Of a DNA stretch of 64,000 nt, positions 46,972 through 55,391 are shown one piece after another. The position numbers were made by a program, and so were the translations under genes. Source of the DNA: Kribbella solani (GTDB lineage Bacteria > Actinomycetota > Actinomycetes > Propionibacteriales > Kribbellaceae); contig NZ_JACHNF010000001.1 of NCBI RefSeq assembly GCF_014205295.1, positions 124,001 through 188,000 of the forward strand, written 5' to 3'. The number at the start of each line of letters is the position of its first letter. The first letter of the stretch is position 1. A model generated the notes under the pieces. The model was not told where the DNA came from. It saw nothing but the letters and a program-made list of their open reading frames with translations, and ran no database searches.

Positions 46972-48351
46972 TTAGGCGTCCAGGACCTGGCAGAGGAGGT
47001 CGAGGGCGCCGGGGTAGGCGTGGTCGGGTGGGGTGCCGTAGCCGACGATCACGGCTTGGCGGGTGGCTGGGGTGGGCGCGAAGTGGTAGGTGGTGAGAGT
47101 GGCGAGGCCGAGGCCTTGGCGGGCGGCCCGGGTGGTGATGTCTTCGGCGTCGCCGGGGACGTCGAGGAGGACGTGCAGGCCGGCGGAGATGCCGGCGACG
47201 TCGACATTGGGCGCGCGGACGGCGAGTAGTTCGACCAGGCGGTCGCGGCGGCGACGGTAGTGCAGCCGGGATCGGCGTACGTGCCGGTCATAGTGGCCGG
47301 AGGCAATGAATTCGGCGAGAACCAGTTGCTCGATCGTCGCGGTTTGGAAGTCCGCGGTACGTTTCGCCGCGACCACCGGCTCGATCAGCCGTTGCGGGAG
47401 CACCATCCAGGCCAGCCGCAACCCCGGCGCGAGGCTCTTGCTCGCCGTACCCGTGTACACGACCCGCTCCGGATCGAGCGCCTGCAACGCGCCGACGGCC
47501 TGCCGGTCGTACCGGAACTCCCCGTCGTAGTCGTCCTCGATCAGCACCGCCCCGGACTCACGCGCCCACTCCACCGCGGCGGTCCGCCGCTCCGGCGCCA
47601 GTGGTACACCCGTCGGCATCTGGTGCGCCGGCGTCAGCAGTACGCCCTGCCCGGCCAGGTGATCTGTCCGCGCTCCCAGCTCATCCACCGGCACGGCAAC
47701 CGCATCCAGTCCGCGTGCCCGGATCACGTCGCGGTGCAGCCCGTACCCGAATTCCTCGACCGCCATCGTCGTCCCGCCGAGGGTTTTGATCACTTCGCTC
47801 AGCAAACTCAGCGCCTGCACGTACCCGGAACAGATCAGAATCCGCTCCGGATCAGCGCGTACGCCGCGCGCTCGCGCCAGGTAGTCGGCCAGCATCCGCC
47901 GCAGCTCGATCCGGCCGCGCGGATCGCCCAGCCCGAACGCCTCGTTCGGCGCCGCGGTCAGCGCCTTCCGCGTTGCTGCCAGCCACTCGGTTCGCGGGAA
48001 GGTGGCCAGATCCGGGGCACCGGGCGTCAGGTCATACCGGAAACTGCGGGCCTCCGGCAACGAAACCGCCGGCGCGGGCGGCACGGCGGCGCGATTCGCG
48101 ACCACCGTCCCGGAGCCCTGCCGCGCGGTCAGCCAGCCTTCCGCGACCAGTTGCCCGTACGCGTCGGCGACCGTGTTCCGCGCGATTCCGAGGTCCTTCG
48201 CGAGCGACCGCGACGACGGCAACCGCGTACCGGCGGTGAGCCGACCGCTACGGATCGACGCGTGCAACGCCTGCACGAGATCGCCCCGCCCGCGCGTCGC
48301 GGAGAGCTCCAGGTGCAGGTCCGCGCCCGCCGAAGTCGGTCGATCCTCCAT
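46972..48351 (-). CDS. MocR-family regulator (GntR winged helix fused to aminotransferase fold)
   Basis: The 459-aa protein has an N-terminal GntR winged helix (TRLPSSRSLAKDLGIARNTV, residues 42-61) and a C-terminal type I aminotransferase domain. The PLP-binding Lys is in YTGTASKSLAPGLRLAW near residue 304, and the aspartate motif DDYDGEFRYD near 275. PdxR-like members sense PLP; others control transport or amine catabolism. The start has no leader, with TAAGGT eight bases before the ATG, so the mRNA may be leaderless. It is followed by the AhpD operon on the same strand. Confidence 0.9.
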   Translation of the reverse strand: MEDRPTSAGADLHLELSATRGRGDLVQALHASIRSGRLTAGTRLPSSRSLAKDLGIARNTVADAYGQLVAEGWLTARQGSGTVVANRAAVPPAPAVSLPEARSFRYDLTPGAPDLATFPRTEWLAATRKALTAAPNEAFGLGDPRGRIELRRMLADYLARARGVRADPERILICSGYVQALSLLSEVIKTLGGTTMAVEEFGYGLHRDVIRARGLDAVAVPVDELGARTDHLAGQGVLLTPAHQMPTGVPLAPERRTAAVEWARESGAVLIEDDYDGEFRYDRQAVGALQALDPERVVYTGTASKSLAPGLRLAWMVLPQRLIEPVVAAKRTADFQTATIEQLVLAEFIASGHYDRHVRRSRLHYRRRRDRLVELLAVRAPNVDVAGISAGLHVLLDVPGDAEDITTRAARQGLGLATLTTYHFAPTPATRQAVIVGYGTPPDHAYPGALDLLCQVLDA

Positions 48352-48365
48352 GGAACTGGACCTTA
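48352..48365 (-). promoter_or_regulatory. Leaderless promoter and MocR site at the mocR start
   Basis: On the minus strand TAAGGT (48365-48360) is followed by eight bases and the ATG, the layout of leaderless actinobacterial promoters. The GGAACTGGACC element (48352-48362, plus strand) overlaps it, so the regulator would block its own promoter. Confidence 0.5.
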
Positions 48366-48412
48366 TGCCCTTTCGACCCGAAGCGACGGTCGGTGAGCGG
48401 TTTCGCCGAACG

Positions 48413-49354
48413 TTACGGGGTGTCCGCCGCGACCGTGCCGACCAGCTGGAAGACCTCGTCGGCGCAGCCCCAGGAGAGCGTCACGCCGGAGCCGCCGTGG
48501 CCGTAGCAGTGGATGATGGGGTGGCCGGTTCGGGTGCGGACCAGTTCGCAGCGGATCGTGGGACGCGCGGGGCGGAGGCCGACGCGTTGGCGGATGATCT
48601 TGGCCTTCCGCAGTTGCGGTACGAGCTCCGCCGCGCGGGTGAGGATCTGGCGGCTGGTTTCGGGGTCGACGGCCAGGTTCCAATCGCCGGGCTGACTGGT
48701 GCCGCCGACGATCACATCGTGCTCGCGCGGCACCACGTACGTCAGCTCGTCCGGTGAACGGTCCGCGAGCAACCATTCGCTCAGGCCGCACGGTTCGACG
48801 CTCATCACCTGGCCGCGTACCGGTGTGACCGTCGGGTCGCCCGCGGTCAGACGGGCGCCCAGGCCGGTGCAGTTCACCACCAGGTCGGCGCCGGTCGGCA
48901 GCGCGGACAGGGCCGCGCGGGTGAGCGTACCGCCGGCCTGTTCGAGGCGTTTCACCAACGCCGGCAGGTACATCGGCATGTCGATCACCGGCGAGGTGAA
49001 CGACCAGCCGTCCACGAAGCCGGCCGGCGGTGACCCGACGCGGGTGAGGTCGGGGAGTACGTCCGCCCAGCGCGGGTCCGGCGTACGCTCCGTCAGGAAC
49101 TCGCGCCCGTGCCGCAGCCGCACCGACGGCTCGTGCTCGGCCAGTTTCGCGAACTCCTCGTACGTCGACCGCGACCAGGCGGCGACGCGATCCTCGGGCG
49201 CGGACAGGTACGGATACCAGACCGCTGCCGCTACCGAGGACGTCGTCTCCAGGGGCAGATCGCGGGCGAGCACCGCGACGTCGTACCCGCCTTCGGCGAG
49301 CCGGATGGCGCAGCTCAGCCCGATCACGCCTGCACCCACCACGATCACGCGCAT
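48413..49354 (-). CDS. D-amino-acid oxidase family flavoprotein
   Basis: The 313-aa FAD enzyme has the N-terminal motif VIVVGAGVIGLSCAIRLAEGG, then AAAVWYPYLS. The C-terminal region has GLRPARPTIRCE (substrate carboxylate Arg) and HCYGHGGSGVTLSWG, all DAAO hallmarks. It oxidises neutral or basic D-amino acids to keto acids, ammonia and peroxide. It lies between mocR and the broken D-aminopeptidase gene, whose family would release D-amino acids. Confidence 0.92.
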   Translation of the reverse strand: MRVIVVGAGVIGLSCAIRLAEGGYDVAVLARDLPLETTSSVAAAVWYPYLSAPEDRVAAWSRSTYEEFAKLAEHEPSVRLRHGREFLTERTPDPRWADVLPDLTRVGSPPAGFVDGWSFTSPVIDMPMYLPALVKRLEQAGGTLTRAALSALPTGADLVVNCTGLGARLTAGDPTVTPVRGQVMSVEPCGLSEWLLADRSPDELTYVVPREHDVIVGGTSQPGDWNLAVDPETSRQILTRAAELVPQLRKAKIIRQRVGLRPARPTIRCELVRTRTGHPIIHCYGHGGSGVTLSWGCADEVFQLVGTVAADTP

Positions 49355-49434
49355 TCACACAGTGTTACCCACCACCCCCGATCACGCCAGCAGAGGGGGT
49401 GGCGCGGGCCGGCAAACGGGGTGGCGCGTGGATG

Positions 49435-50015
49435 TCATTCGGTCACGCCGCGGCTGAGTAGCACCAGGGCGATGAAGGTTTGGTATACCACCAGCGGGTC
49501 ATCATTGCGCAAGGCAACGACCTTCTCCTCCCGGCGTTCGACGCCGCGCAGCCGGCAGGCCAGTTCGGCCTACGCCCCGTTGCGGAACCGGACCGTCAGT
49601 TCGGCCGGGAGGGCGATACTCGGCGGCCGGATGCCGGTCAGCCGGACCTCCGCGATCGCGCGCGGGTTGTACGTGTGGTGCAGCACCGACGACGTCGAGC
49701 CGGCCGAACCGTGGTACGACACGAAGAACACCGCGTCGTACGAGGCGTCGAGGCCCTGCATCATGTACATCGGCTTGTGCTTGCCGGACAGGTAACTCGC
49801 GCGGCCGTGCAGTTCGTCCGGGCGCAGGTTCTGCATCGTCGAGTGCGAGTCGTTGACCAGGAACTCGGTCCCGCCAGCGCGCCGTCGATCGCCGCGTTCA
49901 CCTCGGCCTGCAGCTGGCCGCGGTAGTACTCGTACTCGACGCTCGGCCCGCGACACTGACTCCAGTCGACGACGCCCGCCGTACCTTCCATGTCGGTGGA
50001 CAAGAAGACCTTCAT
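49435..50015 (-). pseudogene. Broken M55 D-aminopeptidase (DppA-like)
   Basis: The start MKVFLSTDMEGTAGVVDW is the M55 signature and metal site. Near 49873 a one-base loss shifts the frame; the next frame continues TEFLVNDSHSTMQNL and VFFVSYHG. About 80 residues after VRLTG are missing, then the C-terminus resumes (LPAELTVRFRNGA), is cut by a TAG at 49570, and still reads on to DPLVVYQTF and LLSRGVTE before TGA 49435. Three separate lesions make it a clear pseudogene. ATG 50015 directly follows the gudD stop, so it was the last gene of that operon. GGTATACC at 49482 encodes Val-Tyr. Confidence 0.85.
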
Positions 50016-51500
50016 TCACCGCACCATACAAGGCCGCTTCGGGTCGAACTCCCAGTCCTCGATCAGGTACCGCATCGCGATCGCGTCGTTCCGCGCGCCG
50101 AGCCCGTGCTCCAGATAGAGCTCGTGCGCCGCGGCCAGCGCGTCCCGGTCCAGCTCGACGCCGAGCCCGGGCCGATCCGGTACGGCGATCGCGCCGTCAG
50201 TGATCCGGAGTGGATTCCTGGTCAGCGCCTGCCCGTCCTGCCAGATCCAGTGCGTGTCGAGCGCCGTGATCTCGCCGGGCGCGGCCGCGCCGACGTGCGT
50301 GAACATCGCCAGCGAGATGTCGAAGTGGTTGTTCGAGTGCGAACCCCAGGTCAGCCCGAAGTCGTGACACAACTGGGCGACCCGGACCGAACCGGCCATC
50401 GTCCAGAAGTGCGGATCGGCGAGCGGGATGTCGACCGCGTTCGACCGGATCGCGTGCGCCAGCTCGCGCCAGTCGGTCGCGATCATGTTCGTCGCCGTCC
50501 GCAGGCCGGTATACCGTTTGAACTCGGCCATCGTCTCGCGGCCGGAGAACCCGGGCTCGGCACCACACGGATCCTCGACGTACGCGAGTACGTCGTCCAG
50601 GCCCGAGCAGACCGCGACGGCTTCGCGGACCAGCCAGGCGCCGTTCGGATCGACGGTGATCCGCGCCGACGGGAACCGCTCGTGCAACGCCCGGACCGTG
50701 TCGATCTCGACGTGCGGATCGAAGACGCCGCCCTTGAGCTTGAAATCCGTGAACCCGTACCGGTCCTGCGCCGCCTCGGCCAGCGCGACAACCGCCTCGG
50801 CCGTCAGCGCCGGTTTCCGCCTGAGCCGCGTCCATCGGTCGTCGTCGCGCGACGACCTGGCGTCGCCGGCATCCAGCACGTACGGCAGGTCGGTGCGTGC
50901 CGGATCGCCCACATAGAAGAGATAACCGAGGACGGGAACCGCGGCACGTTGTTGCCCTTCGCCCAGCAACTCGGCGACTGGTATACCAAAATGCCGGCCG
51001 AGCAGATCGAGCATCGCCGACTCGAGCCCGGTGACGGCATGCACCGTCGTCCGTAGGTCGAACGTCTGCAGACCACGCCCACCGGCGTCCCGACCGGCGA
51101 ACCTGGTGGCGATGGATCGGAGCAGACTTCGGTACCGGCTGAGTGGTTGACCGACGAGGAACGGCGCGGCGTCACGGATGGTGGCCGCGATCTTCTCGCC
51201 GCCGGGCACCTCGCCGAGACCGGTGTTCCCCGCGCTGTCGGTCATGATCACGACGTTCCGCGTGAAGAACGGACCATGCGCGCCGCTCAGATTGAGCAGC
51301 ATGCTGTCGTACCCGGCAACCGGCACGACCTCCACAGCCTCGACGGTCGGAACAGCCCCTGCAGTCCCGGCAGTCCCGGCGACTCCGGCAGCTCCGGCGA
51401 CCCCGGCGACCCCGGCAGCCCCGGCGGCTCCGACGGCCCCGGCGCGGGCGGTGGACGCGGCGGCCCCGGTGCGGGCGGCGGGTCCGGTGGGCGGGGTCAT
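50016..51500 (-). CDS. gudD: Glucarate dehydratase with Ala/Gly-rich N-terminal extension
   Basis: The enolase-superfamily enzyme dehydrates D-glucarate to 5-dehydro-4-deoxy-D-glucarate. Motifs match Gud[12 protein letters not shown] near the N-terminus, [12 protein letters not shown] (catalytic Lys), VDPNGAW and EDPCGAEPG metal region, and [13 protein letters not shown] (catalytic His). Before the core lie about 50 residues of Ala-Gly-Val repeats (51353-51480 in DNA), absent from standard GudD. ATG 51500 overlaps the kdgD stop by four bases. GGTATACC sites at 50508 and 50980 lie inside; the latter encodes Gly-Ile-Pro with ATA. Confidence 0.93.
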   Translation of the reverse strand: MTPPTGPAARTGAAASTARAGAVGAAGAAGVAGVAGAAGVAGTAGTAGAVPTVEAVEVVPVAGYDSMLLNLSGAHGPFFTRNVVIMTDSAGNTGLGEVPGGEKIAATIRDAAPFLVGQPLSRYRSLLRSIATRFAGRDAGGRGLQTFDLRTTVHAVTGLESAMLDLLGRHFGIPVAELLGEGQQRAAVPVLGYLFYVGDPARTDLPYVLDAGDARSSRDDDRWTRLRRKPALTAEAVVALAEAAQDRYGFTDFKLKGGVFDPHVEIDTVRALHERFPSARITVDPNGAWLVREAVAVCSGLDDVLAYVEDPCGAEPGFSGRETMAEFKRYTGLRTATNMIATDWRELAHAIRSNAVDIPLADPHFWTMAGSVRVAQLCHDFGLTWGSHSNNHFDISLAMFTHVGAAAPGEITALDTHWIWQDGQALTRNPLRITDGAIAVPDRPGLGVELDRDALAAAHELYLEHGLGARNDAIAMRYLIEDWEFDPKRPCMVR

Positions 51501-52411
51501 TGGAGCTTTCCGATCAGGGTGGCCAGTTCGGTTCGTTCGTCGGGAGTGAGGTCCTGCAGTGGTGGCCGGACCGGTCCGGCGTCGGGTCCGATCGCGGTCA
51601 CCCCCGCCTTCACGATCGAAACGGCATACCCTTTCACCCGGTCGCGAAGGTCCAGGTACGGCAGCACGAACTCGTTCAACTTTTGGTATACCACCGCCCG
51701 GTCCTGCGCCAGCACGTCCGCGTAGAAGCCGAGCGCGAACTCCGGCACGAAATTGAAGATCGCCGACGAGTACGTGCTGTACCCGAGCTGCAGCAGCGGG
51801 AGCGCGAACGTCTCCGCGGTCGGCAGCCCGCCGATGTACGTGAGCCGGTCGCCGACCCGGGCGTACGTCCGGGTCATCATCTCGATGTTGCCGACGCCGT
51901 CCTTGAGGCAGACCAGGTTCGGGTTCCGGTCGGCCACCTCGGCGACCGTGACGTCGGTCAGGATCGCGTTCGCGCGGCTGTACACGGTCACGCCGAGGCT
52001 CGTGCTTCGGCATACCGCCGAGATGTGCTCGGCCAGCCCACGTTGCCCGGCCTCGGTCAGATACGGCGGCAGCAGCAGGACTCCGTCCGCGCCGGCGGCC
52101 TCGGCCGCTTGCGCACCGGCGATCGCCGACGCGGTCCCGCCGGTGGCCGGCGCGATCACCGGGACCCGCCCGTTCACCTCGCCGACGGCCGCGCGGACCA
52201 CGGCGCCGATCTCGTCCGGGGTGAGCGAGAACCCCTCGCCGGTACCGCCCGCGGCGAACAGCCCGGCCACGTCGTACTGGCTGAGCCAGGACAAGTGCTC
52301 GCGGTACCCGGCCTCGTTGAAGCTGAGATCCGGGTGAAAATGCGTGACGGGGAACGAAAGCAGCCCGGTCTTGAGGTGCGCGGCCAGCTCGGTGGGGGAG
52401 TAGTTGGTCAC
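51497..52411 (-). CDS. kdgD: 5-dehydro-4-deoxyglucarate dehydratase
   Basis: The 304-aa DHDPS-superfamily enzyme converts 5-dehydro-4-deoxyglucarate to 2,5-dioxopentanoate, water and CO2. The Schiff-base Lys is in [13 protein letters not shown] near residue 169 and the substrate loop [10 protein letters not shown] near 55. Adjacent gudD makes its substrate, which fixes the role. The next enzyme, 2,5-dioxopentanoate dehydrogenase, is not in the window. GTG 52411 is the start. GGTATACC at 51685 and variants at 51623 and 52009 lie inside. Confidence 0.94.
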   Translation of the reverse strand: MTNYSPTELAAHLKTGLLSFPVTHFHPDLSFNEAGYREHLSWLSQYDVAGLFAAGGTGEGFSLTPDEIGAVVRAAVGEVNGRVPVIAPATGGTASAIAGAQAAEAAGADGVLLLPPYLTEAGQRGLAEHISAVCRSTSLGVTVYSRANAILTDVTVAEVADRNPNLVCLKDGVGNIEMMTRTYARVGDRLTYIGGLPTAETFALPLLQLGYSTYSSAIFNFVPEFALGFYADVLAQDRAVVYQKLNEFVLPYLDLRDRVKGYAVSIVKAGVTAIGPDAGPVRPPLQDLTPDERTELATLIGKLQ

Positions 52412-52444
52412 GCTGGTCAGCGTAAGAACGCCGATGGATACCTG

Positions 52445-52462
52445 TCCAAGATCGTTTTTGGA
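52445..52462. promoter_or_regulatory. LysR-type operator upstream of kdgD-gudD
   Basis: TCCAA-N8-TTGGA (52445-52449 and 52458-52462) is an inverted repeat containing the T-N11-A core of LysR binding sites. It lies between the lysR stop and the kdgD start, 34 bases from the latter. Confidence 0.55.
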
Positions 52463-52463
52463 T

Positions 52464-53342
52464 CTAGTGATGCTCTGGGAGCATCGTGAGCACCCGCTGC
52501 AGGACCGGACTGGTCGAGTCCCGGCGCCAGATCGCGTGCAGCTCGACCGGTTCGCCGGCGCCGTCCAGTTCGCAGTACGTGACGCCGTCGACGCCGAAGC
52601 CGCGCGCCGACGCCGGCACCAGGGCGACGCCGCGCCCGGCCGCGACGAGCAGGATCACCGTCAGGATCTGCTGCACCCGCTGCTCGATCCGTGGATGCGC
52701 GTCGGCCAGGAACCGGACGGTCAGCTCGTGGAAGTACCGGGCCTGGGTCGGTGCGTAGCTGATCACCGGTTCGTCCGCGAAGTCGGCGGCTCGCAGTGGC
52801 CGGTCCAGGGTGCCGAGCCGATGGTTGCCGGCGACAACGGCACACAGCGGCTCTTGGTATACCACCCGGGAGTCGAGGGCGGCGGTGTCGAACGGCGGGC
52901 GGCCGAGGCCGAGATCCAGCTCGCCACGCAGCAGTCCGTCGATCTGCGCCGGGGTGACCCGCTCGTGCAGGATCACGTCGACGTCGGGCAACTCGACGGC
53001 CAGCCGCTGGAGCAACGGCCCGAGGGTACGGATCGCCGACGTCGCGGTGAAGCCGAGTCGCAGGGTTCCCGCGGCGCCCTGGTCCACTCGGCGGGCGAGG
53101 TCGCCGGCGGTCTCGACCAGCGCGAGCAGCCGGCGCGCTTCGGTGAGGAACGCCCGCCCGGCCTCGGTCAGCTCGACCTTGCGGTTGTCGCGGTCCAGCA
53201 GCCGCGCGCCGACGGCCCGCTCCAGCTTCTGCACCTGGCGGCTCAGTGGTGGTTGGGTCATGTTCAGCCGTTCCGCGGCGCGGCCGAAGTGCAGTTCCTC
53301 GGCGACCGCGACGAACGCGCTCAACTGATCGAGCGAAAACAT
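52464..53342 (-). CDS. LysR-family regulator of the glucarate operon
   Basis: The 292-aa protein has an N-terminal winged helix ([27 protein letters not shown]) and a C-terminal two-lobe effector domain. It is encoded on the same strand just before kdgD-gudD, so it likely senses glucarate or a related aldarate and activates that operon. GGTATACC at 52856 encodes Val-Tyr-Gln. Confidence 0.92.
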   Translation of the reverse strand: MFSLDQLSAFVAVAEELHFGRAAERLNMTQPPLSRQVQKLERAVGARLLDRDNRKVELTEAGRAFLTEARRLLALVETAGDLARRVDQGAAGTLRLGFTATSAIRTLGPLLQRLAVELPDVDVILHERVTPAQIDGLLRGELDLGLGRPPFDTAALDSRVVYQEPLCAVVAGNHRLGTLDRPLRAADFADEPVISYAPTQARYFHELTVRFLADAHPRIEQRVQQILTVILLVAAGRGVALVPASARGFGVDGVTYCELDGAGEPVELHAIWRRDSTSPVLQRVLTMLPEHH

Positions 53343-53457
53343 GATTCCCGAAAGGTATCACTCGATGCCCAATCAGGACCGAACGGGCATCATCGCTCCT
53401 CCCAGCGCCTGCCTGTCCAGCGCGTCACGCCCGGCAACTGCCCCAGCGATTGAGGGG

Positions 53458-54132
53458 TCAGTTGCTGGTGAGGCGGTGGCGGGTGTTCGAGAGGTGGACG
53501 CGGGTTGCGGATCGGGCGGTCTCGGGGTCGGAGCGGGCGATGGCGGCGTGGATGTTCTCGTGTTCGTGGACGACGCGGGTGAGGTGGTCCGGATCGTCCA
53601 TTTGGTATACCGGGTTCAGCCGGGTCCGGGGCAGCATGATCATCATCGGGCCCAGGTCGGTGATCAGGTCAGTGTAGAAACGGTTGCCTGAGGCAACGGC
53701 GACTTTGAGGTGGAAGGTGAAGTCGGCTGCCACCGAACGCGCCGGGTCGGCGCCGACGCGGCGGAAGTCGTCGAGTGCCCGTTCGATCCCCTTCAGCTGG
53801 TGGGCGGTCCGGCGGCTCGCGGCCAGGGCGGCCGCTTCGCTTTCCACGCCGATCCGGAAGTCCATCAGCTCCAGTACGTCCCGATGCGAGCGCACTTCGC
53901 GCAGTCCGGGCGTACGCTCCGGGAGTTCGAGGACGTACGAGCCACGGCCCTGGAATGTCTCGACCAGGCCGGCGGCCTGCAATTGGGATACCGCTTCGCG
54001 GACGACGGTCCGGCTGACCCCGAACTCCTCGACCAGGCTGAACTCCGTCGGCAGCTTCGCGCCAGGCTCGATCGCGCCGCTGAGGATTCGTTGCTTCAGC
54101 TCCTCGACAATTTGGTATGCCAAACCGCTCAT
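53458..54132 (-). CDS. GntR-family regulator, FCD subfamily (aldarate operon)
   Basis: The 224-aa regulator has the winged helix (LKQRILSGAIEPGAKLPTE, then FGVSRTVVREAVSQLQAAG) and an FCD domain from about residue 85, with DFTFHLKVAVASGN and HEHENIHAAIA carrying metal-binding His. ATG 54132 overlaps the stop of the dehydratase gene by four bases. The best operator candidate is TTGTCCGACAA upstream of that gene. A GGTATGCC copy falls at its own start (54114-54121), and GGTATACC at 53604 lies inside. Confidence 0.91.
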   Translation of the reverse strand: MSGLAYQIVEELKQRILSGAIEPGAKLPTEFSLVEEFGVSRTVVREAVSQLQAAGLVETFQGRGSYVLELPERTPGLREVRSHRDVLELMDFRIGVESEAAALAASRRTAHQLKGIERALDDFRRVGADPARSVAADFTFHLKVAVASGNRFYTDLITDLGPMMIMLPRTRLNPVYQMDDPDHLTRVVHEHENIHAAIARSDPETARSATRVHLSNTRHRLTSN

Positions 54133-55244
54133 CGGAACTCGCAGCGGTCGACGGTCCAGCGCGCGCACTGCTCACTGGTGGTGAAGCCGAGGCCAGGCCG
54201 GTCGGGTACGAGCATCCGGCCGTCGACTGTTTCCAGGCGCTCGTTGAACAACGGGTTCAGCCATTCGAAGTGTTCGACCCACGGCTCGCGCGGGTACGCG
54301 GCGGCGAGGTGCAGGTGGATCTCCATCGCGAAGTGCGGTGCCAACTGCAGACCGTTGTGGTCGGCAAGCGTCGCCAGTTTCAGGAACGGGGTGATGCCGC
54401 CGATCCGCGGCGCGTCCGGCTGGATGATGTCCGCCGCCCGTGCATCGATCAGCCGCACGTGTTCGCCGACACTGGACAGCATTTCGCCGGTCGCGATCGG
54501 GGTGTCGAGGGCCGCTGCCAATTGAGCGTGGCCCTCCGCGTCGTACGCGTCCAGTGGCTCCTCGATCCAGACCAGGTCGAACTGTTCGAGCACGCGCCCG
54601 AAGCGCAGTGCCGTCGGACGGTCCCATTGCTGGTTCGCGTCGACCATGAGCGGTACGTCGGGCCCGAGGTGTTCGCGGACGGCCTGTACGCGCGCCAGGT
54701 CGATGCTCGTGTCCGGCTGGCCGACCTTGATCTTGATCCCGCCGATCCCGGCCGCGAGCGACTTCGACGCGCGTTCCTTGACCTCCTCGATCGGCGCGTG
54801 CAGAAACCCGCCGGAGGTGTTGTACGCGCGGACCGAATCGCGGTGCGCGCCGAGAAGCTTGGCGAGCGGGAGCTCGGCGCGCTTGGCCTTCAGATCCCAC
54901 AACGCGATGTCGATCGCTGCGATCGCCTGGGTCGCGACACCCGAACGGCCGACGGACGCCCCGGCCCAGAGGAGCTTGTCGTAGATCTTCGCGATGTCGG
55001 ACGGATCCTCGCCGATCAGGTTCGCGGCCACTTCCTTGGCATGCGCGTACTGGGCTGGTCCGCCGGCGCGTTTGGAGTAGCTGAACCCGATTCCGTGCTG
55101 GTCGTCCGCGGTGTCCACCGAGGCGAACAGGAAGACGATCTCGGTCATCGGCCGCTGCCGGCCGGTCAGCACCTTGGCGTCGCTGATCGGCTGATCAAGC
55201 GGCAGAACAACTGACGAAAGCCGCACGCGGCGGATGCGATCCAT
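54129..55244 (-). CDS. L-talarate / galactarate dehydratase
   Basis: The 371-aa enolase-superfamily enzyme has the MR-subgroup KxK (GGIKIKVGQ, near residue 170), the metal ligands in MVDANQQWDR and IEEPLDAYD, ATGEMLSS, and the catalytic His in LAPHFAMEIHLHLAAAYP. These closely follow the talarate/galactarate dehydratase of Salmonella as I recall it. The product is the same 5-dehydro-4-deoxyglucarate made by GudD, so it feeds KdgD. It is coupled to the GntR gene downstream and divergent from glutaminase. Confidence 0.9.
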   Translation of the reverse strand: MDRIRRVRLSSVVLPLDQPISDAKVLTGRQRPMTEIVFLFASVDTADDQHGIGFSYSKRAGGPAQYAHAKEVAANLIGEDPSDIAKIYDKLLWAGASVGRSGVATQAIAAIDIALWDLKAKRAELPLAKLLGAHRDSVRAYNTSGGFLHAPIEEVKERASKSLAAGIGGIKIKVGQPDTSIDLARVQAVREHLGPDVPLMVDANQQWDRPTALRFGRVLEQFDLVWIEEPLDAYDAEGHAQLAAALDTPIATGEMLSSVGEHVRLIDARAADIIQPDAPRIGGITPFLKLATLADHNGLQLAPHFAMEIHLHLAAAYPREPWVEHFEWLNPLFNERLETVDGRMLVPDRPGLGFTTSEQCARWTVDRCEFR

Positions 55245-55270
55245 GCGAAGTGATCGTACAAGTAGACATG

Positions 55271-55281
55271 TTGTCCGACAA
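55271..55281. promoter_or_regulatory. GntR (FadR-type) operator upstream of the talarate dehydratase
   Basis: TTGTCCGACAA is a palindrome with one central base, the form typical for FCD-type GntR proteins. It lies 27 bases before the dehydratase start, between divergent genes, and is the likely site of the GntR encoded in that operon. Confidence 0.6.
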
Positions 55282-55391
55282 TAGAGCGAACATGCTGACG
55301 AAGCAGTTGACGCCGACGTAACAGGGGGGTACCTGCTCGGTAACACCAGTTTGGCAGACTGCGGCCGCCAGATCTGGGGAAAGGGAAATCG

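Larger units (their letters stand above)
33399..53611. repeat. Dispersed GGTATACC palindrome array, 21 exact copies
   Basis: Exact copies begin at 33399, 33995, 36662, 37455, 37499, 38387, 40035, 40432, 40561, 41020, 41278, 41985, 44122, 45621, 45929, 49482, 50508, 50980, 51685, 52856 and 53604. Twelve extend to TGGTATACCA. One-base variants (mostly GGCATACC or GGTATGCC) are at 33035, 33623, 35689, 43375, 44909, 51623, 52009 and 54114. No exact copy was found elsewhere in the window. Copies lie in intergenic DNA and in genes on both strands and in all frames. Confidence 0.93.

Noticed and set aside
33399..53611. GGTATACC array as restriction-modification signature
   Set aside because: No restriction or methyltransferase gene with such specificity is seen, and restriction would predict avoidance, not enrichment, of the site.
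54114..54121. GGTATGCC at the second GntR start as its operator
   Set aside because: It lies inside the coding start (encoding Leu-Ala-Tyr); TTGTCCGACAA upstream of the operon is the better operator, so the copy is listed only as an array variant.
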